DNA of 64,000 nt from Vreelandella lutescens (GCF_014640815.1 NZ_BMHM01000001.1:186001-250000), one strand, 5' to 3'; positions 40,001 to 50,300 are shown, counted from the first letter of the stretch. Notes: generated from the sequence alone by a model not told the origin. Numbers and translations: made by a program.

Positions 40001-41074
40001 ATGAACGCTAATCGCTCTTTGCTCTTCACTGCCCTTGCGGCACTTCCGCTGGCAGTGGCTAGCGCCACGGCCCAAGCCCAATCCTATGAAATGGTGATCG
40101 CCACCCAGCTCCCGGAGGATATGAGCAATAACGAAATCTATCCGGCGCTGGTGCATTTTAAAAATCTCGTCGAAGCCCGTACCGACGGGGATCTTGAAGT
40201 CACTATCTTCGGCGGCGGCCAGCTCGGCTCTGAAGTAGAGAATGGCTCGGAAGTGCAGGGCGGCCGTACGCTGCAGTCCACCATTATGTCCGCCGGGGCC
40301 ATGTCGTCGTTCTATGGCGACTACCAAGCGGTGACCGCGCCGTTCCTATTTACCAGCTGGCGGCAGGCCTGGACGTTCTTCGATAGCGAGTGGTTTGCCG
40401 ACTTTATGTCGGGCACCGTGGATGCCGCGAGTATGCGCTATCTAGGTACCTTCGATGACGGCGGCGGCTTTGTAGCCTTCACCAATAACGTCCGTTTGAT
40501 CGAAACCCTGGAGGACCTGGAAGGGCTCAATATTCGCACCGAAGAGAACCCGGCCCACGTCGCCATCATGCGCTCGTTAGGGGCCTCCGCAACGCCGCTG
40601 CCCTGGGGCGAGCTGATCACCGCGCTGGAAACCGGCTTAGCCGATGGCCAGTTCAACGCGCCGGTGCTCAACACCACCTTCAACTTCGATGCGGTCACCG
40701 ACTACACCACCCTCACCGGGCATGTGTATAACAGCGCGCCTTGGGTGGTGAGCGAGTCCTGGTATCAATCGCTGCCGGAAACTCATCAGCAGGCGGTGAT
40801 TAGCTCGGCGCGGGAGGCCATTCAGCTCAGCCATGGCATGTCGGGCGCGTTAGCCACCGCAAGCTGGGTCGAGTCCTGCGAACGCTTTGAAGCCTGCTAC
40901 CTGATGCCCGATGCCGAACGCGAGCGCATGGCCGAAGTGGCTCGCCCCGCTTGGCAGGAGTGGATCGTCAATGACTTCGGGATGGACGAGGCGCGCGTGC
41001 AGGGCCTGCTGGATGAAGTGGAGCGCGTGGGCCAGCAGCTAGCGGAAGACGACCTGCGGATTTACGGACAATAA
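40001..41074 (+). CDS. dctP: TRAP transporter substrate-binding protein (DctP)
   Basis: 357 residues: signal peptide with cleavage after ATAQAQ (about 1-27), then a DctP-type binding fold (IFGGGQLGSEVENGSEVQGG; LEGLNIRTEENPAHVAIMRSLGA, with the conserved Arg that holds a substrate carboxylate; PLPWGELITALETGLADGQ). The Arg argues for an organic acid or amino-acid-like ligand. A gap of about 110 bases separates it from the OCD gene. The periplasmic protein delivers to DctQM encoded next. Confidence 0.93.
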   Translation: MNANRSLLFTALAALPLAVASATAQAQSYEMVIATQLPEDMSNNEIYPALVHFKNLVEARTDGDLEVTIFGGGQLGSEVENGSEVQGGRTLQSTIMSAGAMSSFYGDYQAVTAPFLFTSWRQAWTFFDSEWFADFMSGTVDAASMRYLGTFDDGGGFVAFTNNVRLIETLEDLEGLNIRTEENPAHVAIMRSLGASATPLPWGELITALETGLADGQFNAPVLNTTFNFDAVTDYTTLTGHVYNSAPWVVSESWYQSLPETHQQAVISSAREAIQLSHGMSGALATASWVESCERFEACYLMPDAERERMAEVARPAWQEWIVNDFGMDEARVQGLLDEVERVGQQLAEDDLRIYGQ

Positions 41075-41119
41075 CGGTGATCAACGCTGGGGCCATGCAC
41101 CCCAGCGTGAGGAATAGCC

Positions 41120-41665
41120 ATGGGCGTTTTAACTCCTTTACGCCGCTTAAGCGATCTGGTCAATCAGGTCGCTATCGTGGTGTGTGTGGGCTGTATTCTG
41201 GCGATGCTGGGCATCTCCTTTACCGCATTTTTGTACAAGCTAATCACGGGTAGCACGCTGAGCTGGACCTACTCGCTGGCGCGGCTGTTTTTGCCCTGGA
41301 TTGGTTTTCTCTCCATGACGATTTCGCTGCGCTACGGCGAGCATGTCGCCATGACCCTACTGGTTCGCAGTTTGCCCCGCGTGATGGTGCAAGTGGCTGC
41401 CGGGCTCTGTTTGGCGGTCATTGGCCTGTTTGCGCTGATGCTGACGTGGTACGGCTGGGGCTACTTTACCAGCGCCACCCAGGTCTACATGGTCTCCGAC
41501 CAAATCCGTATCCCTAGCAAGTTCACTGCCATTGTAGTGCCGATAAGCGGCGTGATTATGCTGCTGCACCTAGTGCACGGCTTTGCGCTGCTGGAGCATT
41601 TTCTGGATGAGAGCGATGTGATTGATGAACTCATAGAGACTGCTGACGGGGAGCACCGCTCATGA
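41120..41665 (+). CDS. dctQ: TRAP transporter small permease (DctQ)
   Basis: 181 residues with four membrane segments (about 16-38, 51-69, 87-112, 130-155), the DctQ layout, including the LARLFLPWIGFLSMTISLRYGEH stretch common in the family, with the Trp-Ile/Gly before the second half. It overlaps dctM by ATGA (41662-41665). The acidic C-terminal tail (DESDVIDELIETADGE) lies in the cytoplasm. Confidence 0.92.
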   Translation: MGVLTPLRRLSDLVNQVAIVVCVGCILAMLGISFTAFLYKLITGSTLSWTYSLARLFLPWIGFLSMTISLRYGEHVAMTLLVRSLPRVMVQVAAGLCLAVIGLFALMLTWYGWGYFTSATQVYMVSDQIRIPSKFTAIVVPISGVIMLLHLVHGFALLEHFLDESDVIDELIETADGEHRS

Positions 41666-42936
41666 CGCCTGCGATTATCGTATTCGTGCTGCTGCTGTTT
41701 ATCGGCGCGCCGGTGGCGGTGGTGATGGCCATGTCGGGGTTGGCGGGTGGCTTTGCCATCGGGGGAGAGCGCATGCTCGGCATCATCGCCGACCGCATGT
41801 TCTCCGGCGTTTCGGGCTTTCTGCTGATCGCCGTGCCCTACTTTATTTTCACCGCTGAGCTGATGAACCAGGGCGGGCTTACCCACAAGCTGATCGCCTT
41901 CAACAATGCGCTGTTCGGCCGGGTTCGCGGGTCACTCTCCCATGTGAATATCTCGGTCTCGGTGTTTTTTGCGGGCCTCACCGGGGCGGCGGTCACCGAT
42001 ACTGTGGCCATCGGCAAGATCATGATTCCCGAGATGAAAAAGCAGGGCTACGATGCCGAATACGCAGCCGCAGTCACCGCGTGCTCTTCGATCATTGGGC
42101 CGATTATTCCCCCCAGCGTGGTGATGGTGGTCTACGCCACCTTGCTGCGGGATATTTCGGTCATCGATCTGTTCGCCGGTGGCATTATTCCTGGCCTGCT
42201 GATGGCCTTGGCGCTGCTAGGCGTTAGCTTCTTTTTAGCCTGGAAGCGTAACTACCCAAAACAGGCACCCACACCGTTTAAGATGGCGATCATGTCGTTT
42301 GTGCTGGCGCTGCCCGCCATGGTGGTGCCGTTGATTATTTTGGGCGGTATTCTCTCAGGCTTAACCACCATCACCGAAGCGTCGGGGTTTGCTGCGGTGT
42401 ACGCTATCGTGATCGGCGTGGTGTTCTACCGGAACCTGACGTGGCGAAAAATATGGGAGGCGTTAGTCACTACCGTGCGCTTTTCTGGGGTGGTGTTTTT
42501 CCTGCTAGCCACCTCGGCGGTGCTGGGCTGGTTTGTCACCCGTTCAGGTATCGCCCGTGATGCGGCCAGCATCATCACCACCTTTAGCGACGCGGCCTTT
42601 GTGCAGCTAATGCTGGTCTGCCTGCTGTTGCTAGTGGTGGGAACGGTGATGGACGTACTGCCCGCGCTGGTGGTTATCGCGCCAGTGCTGGTGCCCGCCA
42701 TGATTCAGCTTGGCTTTGATCCGCTTCACTTCGCTATTCTGATGATTGTGGTGCTCAATATCTCTAACGTCACACCGCCGGTGGGGATGACGCTAATGAC
42801 CGCCGCGCGAATAGCCGAGGTGCCCTATGAACGGGCCATCGTGGCGTCGCTGCCGTTTTACGTCTCGTTCTTGGTGGTGATTGTGCTGCTGGCGGCCTTC
42901 CCGGCGCTCTCCACCTGGATACCGTCACTGCTGTGA
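41662..42936 (+). CDS. dctM: TRAP transporter large permease (DctM)
   Basis: 424 residues, about 12 membrane segments. DctM features: PYFIFTAELMNQGGLTHKL, FFAGLTGAAVTDTVAIGKIMIPEM, ITACSSIIGPIIPPSVVMV-type stretch (here VTACSSIIGPIIPPSV), and NVTPPVGMTLMTAARIA near the end. Na+-coupled import into the cytoplasm is the family mechanism. Together with dctP and dctQ it makes a complete importer for the catabolic island. Confidence 0.94.
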   Translation: MTPAIIVFVLLLFIGAPVAVVMAMSGLAGGFAIGGERMLGIIADRMFSGVSGFLLIAVPYFIFTAELMNQGGLTHKLIAFNNALFGRVRGSLSHVNISVSVFFAGLTGAAVTDTVAIGKIMIPEMKKQGYDAEYAAAVTACSSIIGPIIPPSVVMVVYATLLRDISVIDLFAGGIIPGLLMALALLGVSFFLAWKRNYPKQAPTPFKMAIMSFVLALPAMVVPLIILGGILSGLTTITEASGFAAVYAIVIGVVFYRNLTWRKIWEALVTTVRFSGVVFFLLATSAVLGWFVTRSGIARDAASIITTFSDAAFVQLMLVCLLLLVVGTVMDVLPALVVIAPVLVPAMIQLGFDPLHFAILMIVVLNISNVTPPVGMTLMTAARIAEVPYERAIVASLPFYVSFLVVIVLLAAFPALSTWIPSLL

Positions 42937-42956
42937 CTAGCTAAGGACTGCGACTC

Positions 42957-43988
42957 ATGAAGTGTTTTTACCACCCTGGCCAAGCGTTGCATGCGCCCCC
43001 CACGTTTCTGCTACGCGGCCAGCCTGCGCCCTCACCAGAAGGCCCGGTGCGTGCCGAGCTGCTAACGCAGGGGTTAGCGAAGGCTGGCTTAGTGCTCACT
43101 GCGCCAGTGGAGTCAGACTCCCCCAAACTGCGTAAGCGCCTGGAGCAGATTCATACGCCGCGCTATTTGAAATTTCTGGAAACGATCTACGCCCGCTGGC
43201 AAACGCTACCCAATGCATCTGAGTTCGTCGCGCCCAATATTCACCCTTGCGGCGGCGGCCACCACTACCCCAGTCACCCGGTTGGGCAGGCGGGCTGGCA
43301 CCTGCATGATATGGCCTGCCCACTGAGTGCGACCAGTTTTCAAGGCGCGCTGGCCTCGGCCGCCACCGCAGAGGCGGCAGCAGAAGCGGTGTTAGACGGA
43401 GAAGCGGTTACCTATGCGCTGTGCCGCCCGCCGGGCCACCACGCCGGGCCAGAACGCGCTGGCGGCTTTTGCTTGCTGAATAATTCGGCGCTGGCCGCTA
43501 CCGTGCTGCGTGAACGCTTTGCCAAGGTGGCGATTATCGATGTAGACCTGCACCACGGTAACGGCACCCAGGATATTTTCTACGCCAGGGGCGATGTATG
43601 GACCGGTTCGCTACACGCCGATCCCAGCGATTTTTACCCGTTTTTCTGGGGCGGTGCCGATGAAGAGGGCAGCGACGAAGGCGTGGGGGCCAACGTGAAT
43701 CTCCCCCTACCGGTGGGCAGCGATGGCGAGGTCTATTTAGATGCGCTGGTGATCCTGATCGACCATCTGCAGCGCTTTGAGCCGGATGCGGTAGTGGTGG
43801 CACTCGGACTAGACGCCCATAAAGAGGACCCGCTAGCGGGCCTTAATGTGGAAACCGAGGCGTTTATCGAGGTAGGCAAACGCTTGGCAGCGCTCTCGCT
43901 ACCCATGGTGATTGTGCAGGAAGGTGGCTACCCCACCGAGCATTTAAGCGCCAACCTAGCGGCCTTTATGCAGGGGTTTAGCGCATGA
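42957..43988 (+). CDS. HDAC-like deacetylase 1 (acetylpolyamine amidohydrolase type)
   Basis: 343 residues with the full arginase/deacetylase fold. The active site is intact: CRPPGHHAGP (tandem His), VDLHHGNGTQ (zinc Asp and His), and GLDAHKEDPLAGLNVE (second zinc Asp), with a late EGGYPTE. The N-terminus MKCFYHPGQALHAPPTFLL resembles bacterial acetylpolyamine amidohydrolases. Zn2+-dependent removal of acetyl from an amine is the expected reaction. It follows dctM by 20 bases and overlaps the second deacetylase gene by ATGA. Confidence 0.92.
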   Translation: MKCFYHPGQALHAPPTFLLRGQPAPSPEGPVRAELLTQGLAKAGLVLTAPVESDSPKLRKRLEQIHTPRYLKFLETIYARWQTLPNASEFVAPNIHPCGGGHHYPSHPVGQAGWHLHDMACPLSATSFQGALASAATAEAAAEAVLDGEAVTYALCRPPGHHAGPERAGGFCLLNNSALAATVLRERFAKVAIIDVDLHHGNGTQDIFYARGDVWTGSLHADPSDFYPFFWGGADEEGSDEGVGANVNLPLPVGSDGEVYLDALVILIDHLQRFEPDAVVVALGLDAHKEDPLAGLNVETEAFIEVGKRLAALSLPMVIVQEGGYPTEHLSANLAAFMQGFSA

Positions 43989-45091
43989 GCAGCACCGGCT
44001 TTTACTGGCACGAACGCTGCTTTTGGCACGACCAAGGGGCCATTGGCGTGTTTTCCGCGCCCGGCGAGTTCTTGCAGCCCCAAGCCGCCTCCGAAAGCCC
44101 AGAGAGCAAGCGGCGGTTGAAAAACATTCTGGAAGTGAGTGGGCTGATTGACGAGCTTCACGTAGTGAAACCGCCCGCCGCTACGCTGGAAGACCTGCTG
44201 CGTTTTCATACCCTGCGTTATTTGGATGAACTGCAAGCAGGGGATAAAGCACGGGGCGGCAATGGCGGCGACTGCGCACCATACATGCCCGGCAGCTGGG
44301 CGGCGGCGACTCACTCAGCGGGGCTAGCCATCGCCGCTGTGGAGGCCGTGGCACTGGGCGACGTGGATAACGCCTATGCGCTATGCCGCCCGCCGGGCCA
44401 CCATGCCGAAGCCGACCAGGGCCGAGGGTTCTGCCTGTTAGGCAATATTCCTGTCGCGGTGATGCGTGCCCGCGCGTTAGGCCAAGCCAAACGCGTGGCG
44501 ATACTCGATTGGGACGTTCACCACGGCAACGGCCAGCAGGCGGCGTTCTATCACGACCCCGATGTCTTCACCATTTCCATACACCAAGCGGCCAACTACC
44601 CGCTGGAAACCGGTGGTTTTGACGAGCAGGGCGAAGGGGCCGGGGTAGGCGCTAACCTTAACCTGCCGCTGCCCCCAGGTTGTGGCCTGGGAGCCTACGC
44701 GTATGCCATGGAAACAGTGGTGCTGCCCGCGCTGGAAGCGTTCAAGCCCGACCTGATCGTGGTGGCCTGTGGCTATGATGCCTGCGCCAAAGACCCGCTA
44801 GGCAAGATGCTGCTTAACAGCCAAGCCTTCGCCACCATGACCGCCCAAGTTAAGGCCGTGGCAGAGCGCTGCTGCAACGGCAAGCTGGTGGTGGTGCATG
44901 AAGGCGGCTACTCCGAAGGCTATGTGCCGCTCTGCGGCCATGCGGTCATCCAAACCCTTGCGGGCAGCAACACTGCTGTATTCGATCCGCAAAACGACGA
45001 AATTGCCGCCTGGGGCTATCAAGCGCTGCAGCCCCACCAGCAGGCATTAATCGATGGCTGGCACCAACAGTGGGAGCAAACAACCCGATGA
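43985..45091 (+). CDS. HDAC-like deacetylase 2 (class II type)
   Basis: 368 residues, same fold as its neighbour but clearly a different subgroup. Active-site motifs: CRPPGHHAEADQGRGFCLLG, LDWDVHHGNGQQ and CGYDACAKDPLGKMLL, with HEGGYSEGYVP. It opens TGFYWHERCFWHDQGAIGVF, a start used by bacterial class II HDAC-like proteins. The gene overlaps deacetylase 1 (43985-43988) and the aminotransferase (45088-45091), so the three are coupled. Two deacetylases suggest two acetyl positions, or two substrates, in one pathway; inference. Confidence 0.92.
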   Translation: MSSTGFYWHERCFWHDQGAIGVFSAPGEFLQPQAASESPESKRRLKNILEVSGLIDELHVVKPPAATLEDLLRFHTLRYLDELQAGDKARGGNGGDCAPYMPGSWAAATHSAGLAIAAVEAVALGDVDNAYALCRPPGHHAEADQGRGFCLLGNIPVAVMRARALGQAKRVAILDWDVHHGNGQQAAFYHDPDVFTISIHQAANYPLETGGFDEQGEGAGVGANLNLPLPPGCGLGAYAYAMETVVLPALEAFKPDLIVVACGYDACAKDPLGKMLLNSQAFATMTAQVKAVAERCCNGKLVVVHEGGYSEGYVPLCGHAVIQTLAGSNTAVFDPQNDEIAAWGYQALQPHQQALIDGWHQQWEQTTR

Positions 45092-46044
45092 CACCGCTTT
45101 ATGATCGTGACGGCTGGATTTGGCAGGATGGCCAATGGCTCGCCTGGCGGGACGCCAAAGTCCATGTGTTCACCCATACGCTGCACTACGGCATGGGCTG
45201 TTTTGAAGGTGTGCGTGCTTATGCCGGGGCGCAAGGCCCGCAGCTGTTTCGGGTGGCGGAGCATATGCGCAGGCTAGTGGAAAGCGCCCACGCGCTGGAT
45301 ATCCCGCTGCCGTTTAGCGAAGCCGAACTGATTGATGCCCAGCGCGAAAGCCTGACTAAGAACGAGTTAAGCAGCGCTTATTTAAAGCCCACCGTTTTTC
45401 TAGGCGCGGAAGGCCTAGGGCTGCGTGCCCAAGGGCTGACTACCCATGTGATGATTGCTGCCTGGGATTTAGGGCCCTACATTTCCCCTCACGCGGCGTC
45501 CCATGGCCTGCGCGCTCTAACCTCTTCCTGGGCGCGCCACCACGTCAATATTAGCCTTTGCCGCGCTAAAACCAGCGGCCACTACGTGAATTCGATGCTG
45601 GCGCTTAACACGGCGGTAAAAGCCGGTTTTGATGAAACCATCATGCTCGACCCAGAGGGCTATGTGGCCGAGGCCTCGGCGGCGAACATCTTTTTACTGC
45701 GCGACGGCGTGCTACACACCCCGGAAGTGACCTCCTGCCTGCAGGGCATCACTCGCGATAGCGTCATTCAACTGGCCCGCGATGTGCTAGGCATTGAGGT
45801 GAAAGAGCGGCGCATTACCCGTGATGAGCTCTACACCGCCGATGAAGCCTTTTTAACCGGCACCGCCGCCGAAATTCTGCCGCTGAGGGAGCTGGATGGG
45901 CGCAGAATTGGCACTCGCGCCGGGGCACCGCCACCCAGCGAGCCGATTGCGGCTAATAGCGTGACGGCTCAGCTGCAGCATCTCTACCGCAAAGCGGTGC
46001 GCGGTGAGCTAGAGGCTTACCAGCACTGGTTAACCCCGGCATAA
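45088..46044 (+). CDS. Branched-chain-type (class IV) aminotransferase
   Basis: 318 residues from ATG 45088, overlapping the upstream stop by ATGA. PLP class IV fold: FTHTLHYGMGCFEGVRAY, the Lys region LCRAKTSGHYVNSMLA (Lys about residue 160), VAEASAANIFLLRDGVL, and LTGTAAEILPLRELDGRRIG. It resembles IlvE but stands in a catabolic operon, not a biosynthetic one, so a different amino acid may be its substrate. Transamination would give a 2-oxo acid that, for a diamino acid, closes to a cyclic imine. Confidence 0.88.
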   Translation: MTPLYDRDGWIWQDGQWLAWRDAKVHVFTHTLHYGMGCFEGVRAYAGAQGPQLFRVAEHMRRLVESAHALDIPLPFSEAELIDAQRESLTKNELSSAYLKPTVFLGAEGLGLRAQGLTTHVMIAAWDLGPYISPHAASHGLRALTSSWARHHVNISLCRAKTSGHYVNSMLALNTAVKAGFDETIMLDPEGYVAEASAANIFLLRDGVLHTPEVTSCLQGITRDSVIQLARDVLGIEVKERRITRDELYTADEAFLTGTAAEILPLRELDGRRIGTRAGAPPPSEPIAANSVTAQLQHLYRKAVRGELEAYQHWLTPA

Positions 46045-46057
46045 CCTTGTAATAGGC

Positions 46058-46093
46058 TTGGAATAGCCCTTGAAATAGCCCTGGAAATAGCCC
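46058..46093. repeat. Three 12-bp direct repeats between convergent genes
   Basis: TTGGAATAGCCC, TTGAAATAGCCC and TGGAAATAGCCC follow one another without spacing, in the 63-base gap between the class IV aminotransferase and HisC-like genes. No hairpin terminator is evident in the gap. Confidence 0.85.
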
Positions 46094-46107
46094 CGGGGCA
46101 AGCATCG

Positions 46108-47217
46108 CTAGCCGTGCTGCTGAATCGCCTTCTCCAGCGCGGCCAATCTGCCGGGTTCCAGCGCTGCTTCCACCGCCGTAATACGAATCACGTTGGCCAG
46201 TTCAGGGTGGGCGAGGCGGGCTACCAATACGCCCTCAGCCAGCAGCTCCTGATGAACCGCCGCTGCCAATTCCGCGCTGGAGAGCCGAATGCCGATGAAG
46301 TTAGTCGCGCTGGGGAGCACGTCGGCACCCAAGCCGATAAAGTGCAGCGCCAGCTGTTCGCGGCGGGCTTTTACCGCTTCAATGTGCTGCTGTACTTCCT
46401 CAGGGTGATCGAGCACGACTTCAGCCGCGGCCTGGGTGAACGACGACACCGCGTAGTGAATACGCACTTTCATCATCATCGCCAGCACGTCAGCCTCGGC
46501 AATCGCGTAGCCAATCCGCATCCCGGCAAGGCCGTGGGCTTTGGAGAGCGTACGCAGGCGAATCACCCCCGGCAGCGCTTTGCCGAGAAACTCGCTGCCC
46601 GCGTCGTCACGAAAATCGCCGTAGGCCTCATCCAGCAGCAGCCAGCACGCCTCCGGCAGCGCCTCGCGCAGCTTGAGAATCGCGCTATCGCTATGCAGGT
46701 GGCCGCTGGGGTTATCGGGGTTCGCTAAGTACACCAACCGCGCATCTTCTTGATGAGCCGCCGCCGCCAGCGCTTCTAAATCCGGGGCGAGTACGCCGGG
46801 GGCTTCATGGTAACTTGGCTCAACCAAGCGGCAGCCCTGGCCTAACGCAAAGTAACCGAAGGTAGGGTAGGTGCCCGCCGTGCTCACCACCGCATCGCCC
46901 GCCGTGCAGGTGGTGCGCAGCGCCAGGGCAATCAGGCTATCGGCACCGGCATCCACCAGCAGGTGCTCCAGGGTGATGTTCTGCTGCGCACTCAAGCGCT
47001 GGCGCACCCCCAGCGCTTCGGCATCGCCATAGCAGTAAACGTGCTGCGCCACCGCATCGCCAAAGTGCTCCCGCAGAGCGCGGTGGGGCATATCCAGCCC
47101 CTCGTTAGAGCCCAGCCGGTGCGGAAGCTCCCGGCCCAGTTTACGCTCTAGCACTTTGATCCCCGGAAAAGGGTTTACGGGGCCTTCGCCTGTGAGATGC
47201 TCGGGGTAGCGGGGCAT
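46108..47217 (-). CDS. HisC-like class I/II aminotransferase
   Basis: 369 residues, PLP-dependent, type I fold close to histidinol-phosphate aminotransferase. Seen: RLGSNEGLDMPH (the GSNE start motif), VDAGADSLIALALR, LANPDNPSGHLH with the PLP-ring Asn, LLLDEAYGDF, and the Lys motif RTLSKAHGLAGMRIGY. Since it is alone, convergent to the catabolic operon and apart from any his operon, I would not call it HisC proper. It could act on an aromatic or imidazole amino acid. Confidence 0.85.
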   Translation of the reverse strand: MPRYPEHLTGEGPVNPFPGIKVLERKLGRELPHRLGSNEGLDMPHRALREHFGDAVAQHVYCYGDAEALGVRQRLSAQQNITLEHLLVDAGADSLIALALRTTCTAGDAVVSTAGTYPTFGYFALGQGCRLVEPSYHEAPGVLAPDLEALAAAAHQEDARLVYLANPDNPSGHLHSDSAILKLREALPEACWLLLDEAYGDFRDDAGSEFLGKALPGVIRLRTLSKAHGLAGMRIGYAIAEADVLAMMMKVRIHYAVSSFTQAAAEVVLDHPEEVQQHIEAVKARREQLALHFIGLGADVLPSATNFIGIRLSSAELAAAVHQELLAEGVLVARLAHPELANVIRITAVEAALEPGRLAALEKAIQQHG

Positions 47218-47306
47218 AACGTCTCCAAATCAGATAGCGTAAACTGTCGCCTAACACAGTAATGAAAGCATTAACGGCAATACCAACACCAGTCCAAGGA
47301 TACGGC

Positions 47307-50300
47307 ATGGCTCACTTATTGCGAATCGTGATGATTCACGGCCACTTAAACGGGGTGGTCGAACTCAGTGTGGACGGCCACACCAATATTTGCGGCACCA
47401 ACGCCTCCGGTAAAACCACGCTACAGCGGCTGGTGCCGGTGTTTTACGGCGAATTACCCAACAAGGTCGTGCCCAAAACGCGGATGAAGTTTGATGCGTT
47501 TTACCTGCCCCACCGCAACAGCTACCTGGTGTACGAGTACCGCCGCGAAGCGGGCAACATCTGCCAGGCGGTGCTGACCCGCAAGGCCGAGGGCGGGGTG
47601 GAGTACCGCTTTGTCGGCGCGCCCTACCAGCCGGAAGACTATCTGGTGGAGAGCGATGCGGGCGTGGCGGCGCTGGATTACACCCAGTGGGCCAGCGGCC
47701 TGCGGCGCAGCGGCACGCCGGTGTCGCCCAAGCTGGGCGCGACCTCTGAATTCCGCTCGGTGATCCAAAACGACTTTACCCAACTGCACGGCAACAGCCG
47801 CGACGGCCTTAAACTGCGCCAGATCGCAGCCCAGTTCAGCTTGGTGAAGCCCGAGCGGCGCATCCGCCATATCGAAAAGCTGGTCTCGGCGGTGCATGCC
47901 AAAGAGGGCAAGATGGACACCCTCAAAACCATGCTGGCGGCGATTTTCGAAGAGGATGGCGTTGAACTGCCGGTGACCCGGATTCGCAACACCAAGGCGC
48001 GGGAGTGGATTGCCCAGATGCGCCAATCCATGCGCCTGGAACCGCTGCAGGCCTCGCTTGCCCGGCTCGCCGGTATCGACCGCGAACTCGCCGACTTGGA
48101 TGCCACGCTGTGGCAACTTAAGCCCCAGTTGGAAGACGACCGCCAGCAGGCAGAGCGCCGCATGGCCGATTTGGATGCCGAGCTTGCCCGACATCAGCGC
48201 GAATTCCAGCAGCGGGAGAGCGACTATGCTGAAGCACGGGATAAGCTGAACGACCGCCACAGCGAAGTGGTCAGCGATTTGCAGCAGACCCAGCGCCGCC
48301 TGAATGACCTACAAACCCAGTACGAGCACTTCGCTGATGCGGATATGCCCGCCCTGGAGCGGGATATCAACGCGCTGCCCCAGTGGCGAGAGCAGCGCGA
48401 CCAGCTGCGCACCCATCTGAACGTGATGCAGGACGCGGTAAAAGAGAGCCAGGCGCGCCTGGACGGTCGGCTGCGCGAGCTTTCCGAAGCACTGGCCCGC
48501 CAGACCCGTGAATCCCAGGAACTGATCGACGCCCTGGTCGAAGAGAAAGCCCTGCGCCGGGAGCAGCAGTGGGAGTCCGAACAGCAGCTCAACGAACGCT
48601 ACCAGCAGGAGCGCCAACGCCTGGAGGGCGAGTATCAGGCGCAGCTGGAACTCGGCGTCGAGCAGCTAGCCGAACTGAAAGCGCAGCTCTCGCTCTCGAC
48701 CCAGACCGCTGAAGAGGCTTCCGAAGCGGAACTTGCCCAGGCGCGTTTGGATCAGGCCCAGCAGGAGCGCAATGCATCGGCCGCTACTCTTGATGGCCTG
48801 CGCCGGGAGTTTGAAACCCGCAAACGGGAACGCGACAGTGCCGAACAGCAGCTGGTGCAACTTCGCCAGCAGTTGGAGCGCGCCGAGCAGCGTTGCTATG
48901 CGCTCTATCAGCAGCGCGACCCGGAGCAGGGCAGCCTGCGCCATTTCCTGCGCTATCACCGCCCCGGCTGGGAGCAGCAGCTAGGCAAGGTGATTGCCCC
49001 GGAGCTGCTGGAGCGGCGTGATCTCGCTCCACAGCTGGCAGAAGGCGCCAGCGATGACCTGTTCGGGCTGGCGCTAGATCTTTCCGCCATTGCCCTGCCG
49101 GATTACGCCCAGGATGAAGCCAGCCTGCTGGCCGCTATCGAAGAAGCCGATAGTGCCAAACGCCGGGTGCAAACCGAGAGCCAGGCCGCCGAGAAAGCGC
49201 TCAAGCAGCATAACGAGCGGGTGCAGCAAGCCGATGAAGCGCAGGATCAGGGCCGTATGGCCCACAAGCGCGCCGAGCAGGAAGTCGAGTTTGCGATAGA
49301 GGCCCGCCGCCAGCAGCAGGAGCGCCACACCAAGCGCCAGCAGGAGCGGCGCGCCGCGCATCAAACCGCGTTAGCCAGCCAGGAGCAGGCGCAAAAGGAG
49401 TTGCGCGAAGAGAAGCAGCAGGCGCTCGCCGCCCTTAGCGAGACCCATCAAAGTCAGCTATTGGAGCTAAAAGCCGACGGCCAGAGCCAGGTGGATAGCC
49501 TGGATGCCCAGCTGCGCCAGTATAAGCAGCAGCTTACCGACGCTAACACTGAGCACCAGCGCCAGCGCGCGGAACTGGAAGAGGCCTTTAGCCAGGAGCT
49601 GGCCGAGCAGGGCGTCGACCCCGCCAAGCTAAAAGATACTAAAGAGCGGCTGGCAAGCCAGGATGAACGCATCCGCGTCACCGCCGCCCGCCAGGATGAA
49701 CTCACCGAATACACCCGCTTTATGCGCGTCGAGTGGGGGCAGCATAAGCCGCAGCTGGTCGCCCAGGAGGCAGAGCTGGAGCAGGCGGAGCAAAAGCTGC
49801 AGCGGGATAAAGAGCACCTGAAAAATGACTTCCAGGCCGCCCGCAAAACCCACCAAAGCACGATCAGCACGCTGAAAACCCAGCGGGAGAGTGAATACGC
49901 CTGCCTGGAAGCCTTGAAGCCGCTACTTACCCAGCTGGAAAGCTTGGCCATTGAACCCGACAGCCAAGCGCCCGGCACGCCACTGGGCGATGTGGACGAG
50001 CGCATTGAGCGCGCTCGCCAAGCGCTGGGCAATCGCCACCAGCAAATCGAGCAACTGCGCCGTGGTTGCCTGGAGGTCGAAAGCCAACTGATCAAGGACG
50101 CCAGCAGCGGCTTCGCCGAAGCGCTGGAGAGCGAGCGCAGCAAGCTGCAGAGCGACAACCCGCGCCTACAGTTGCCGCTACTGCGCGACATGCTCAAACT
50201 GCTCGAAGATCAACAGCAGCAGCTGATTCAGGAAGGGCGCAACCTAAGCGACGACCTGGATAAGTTCTTCACCGTGTTCCGCGACTTGAACCGGCGCATC

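Noticed and set aside
38590..46044. Ectoine degradation operon as an explanation of the TRAP/OCD cluster
   Set aside because: No ectoine hydrolase (DoeA-like) or DoeB-type deacetylase is present; the deacetylases here are HDAC-like.
46108..47217. Calling the aminotransferase hisC
   Set aside because: It is away from any histidine genes and the family has many other members; only HisC-like is supported.
47454..48260. Minus-strand open frame of 268 codons opposite the SMC-like ATPase
   Set aside because: Shadow of a GC-rich coiled-coil gene; composition is dominated by Leu, Gln and Arg from the complementary codons.
49454..50197. Ser/Trp-rich minus-strand open frame opposite the coiled coil
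   Set aside because: Its repeated Ser/Ala/Trp composition is what the antisense of Glu/Gln/Arg coiled-coil codons gives; not a gene.
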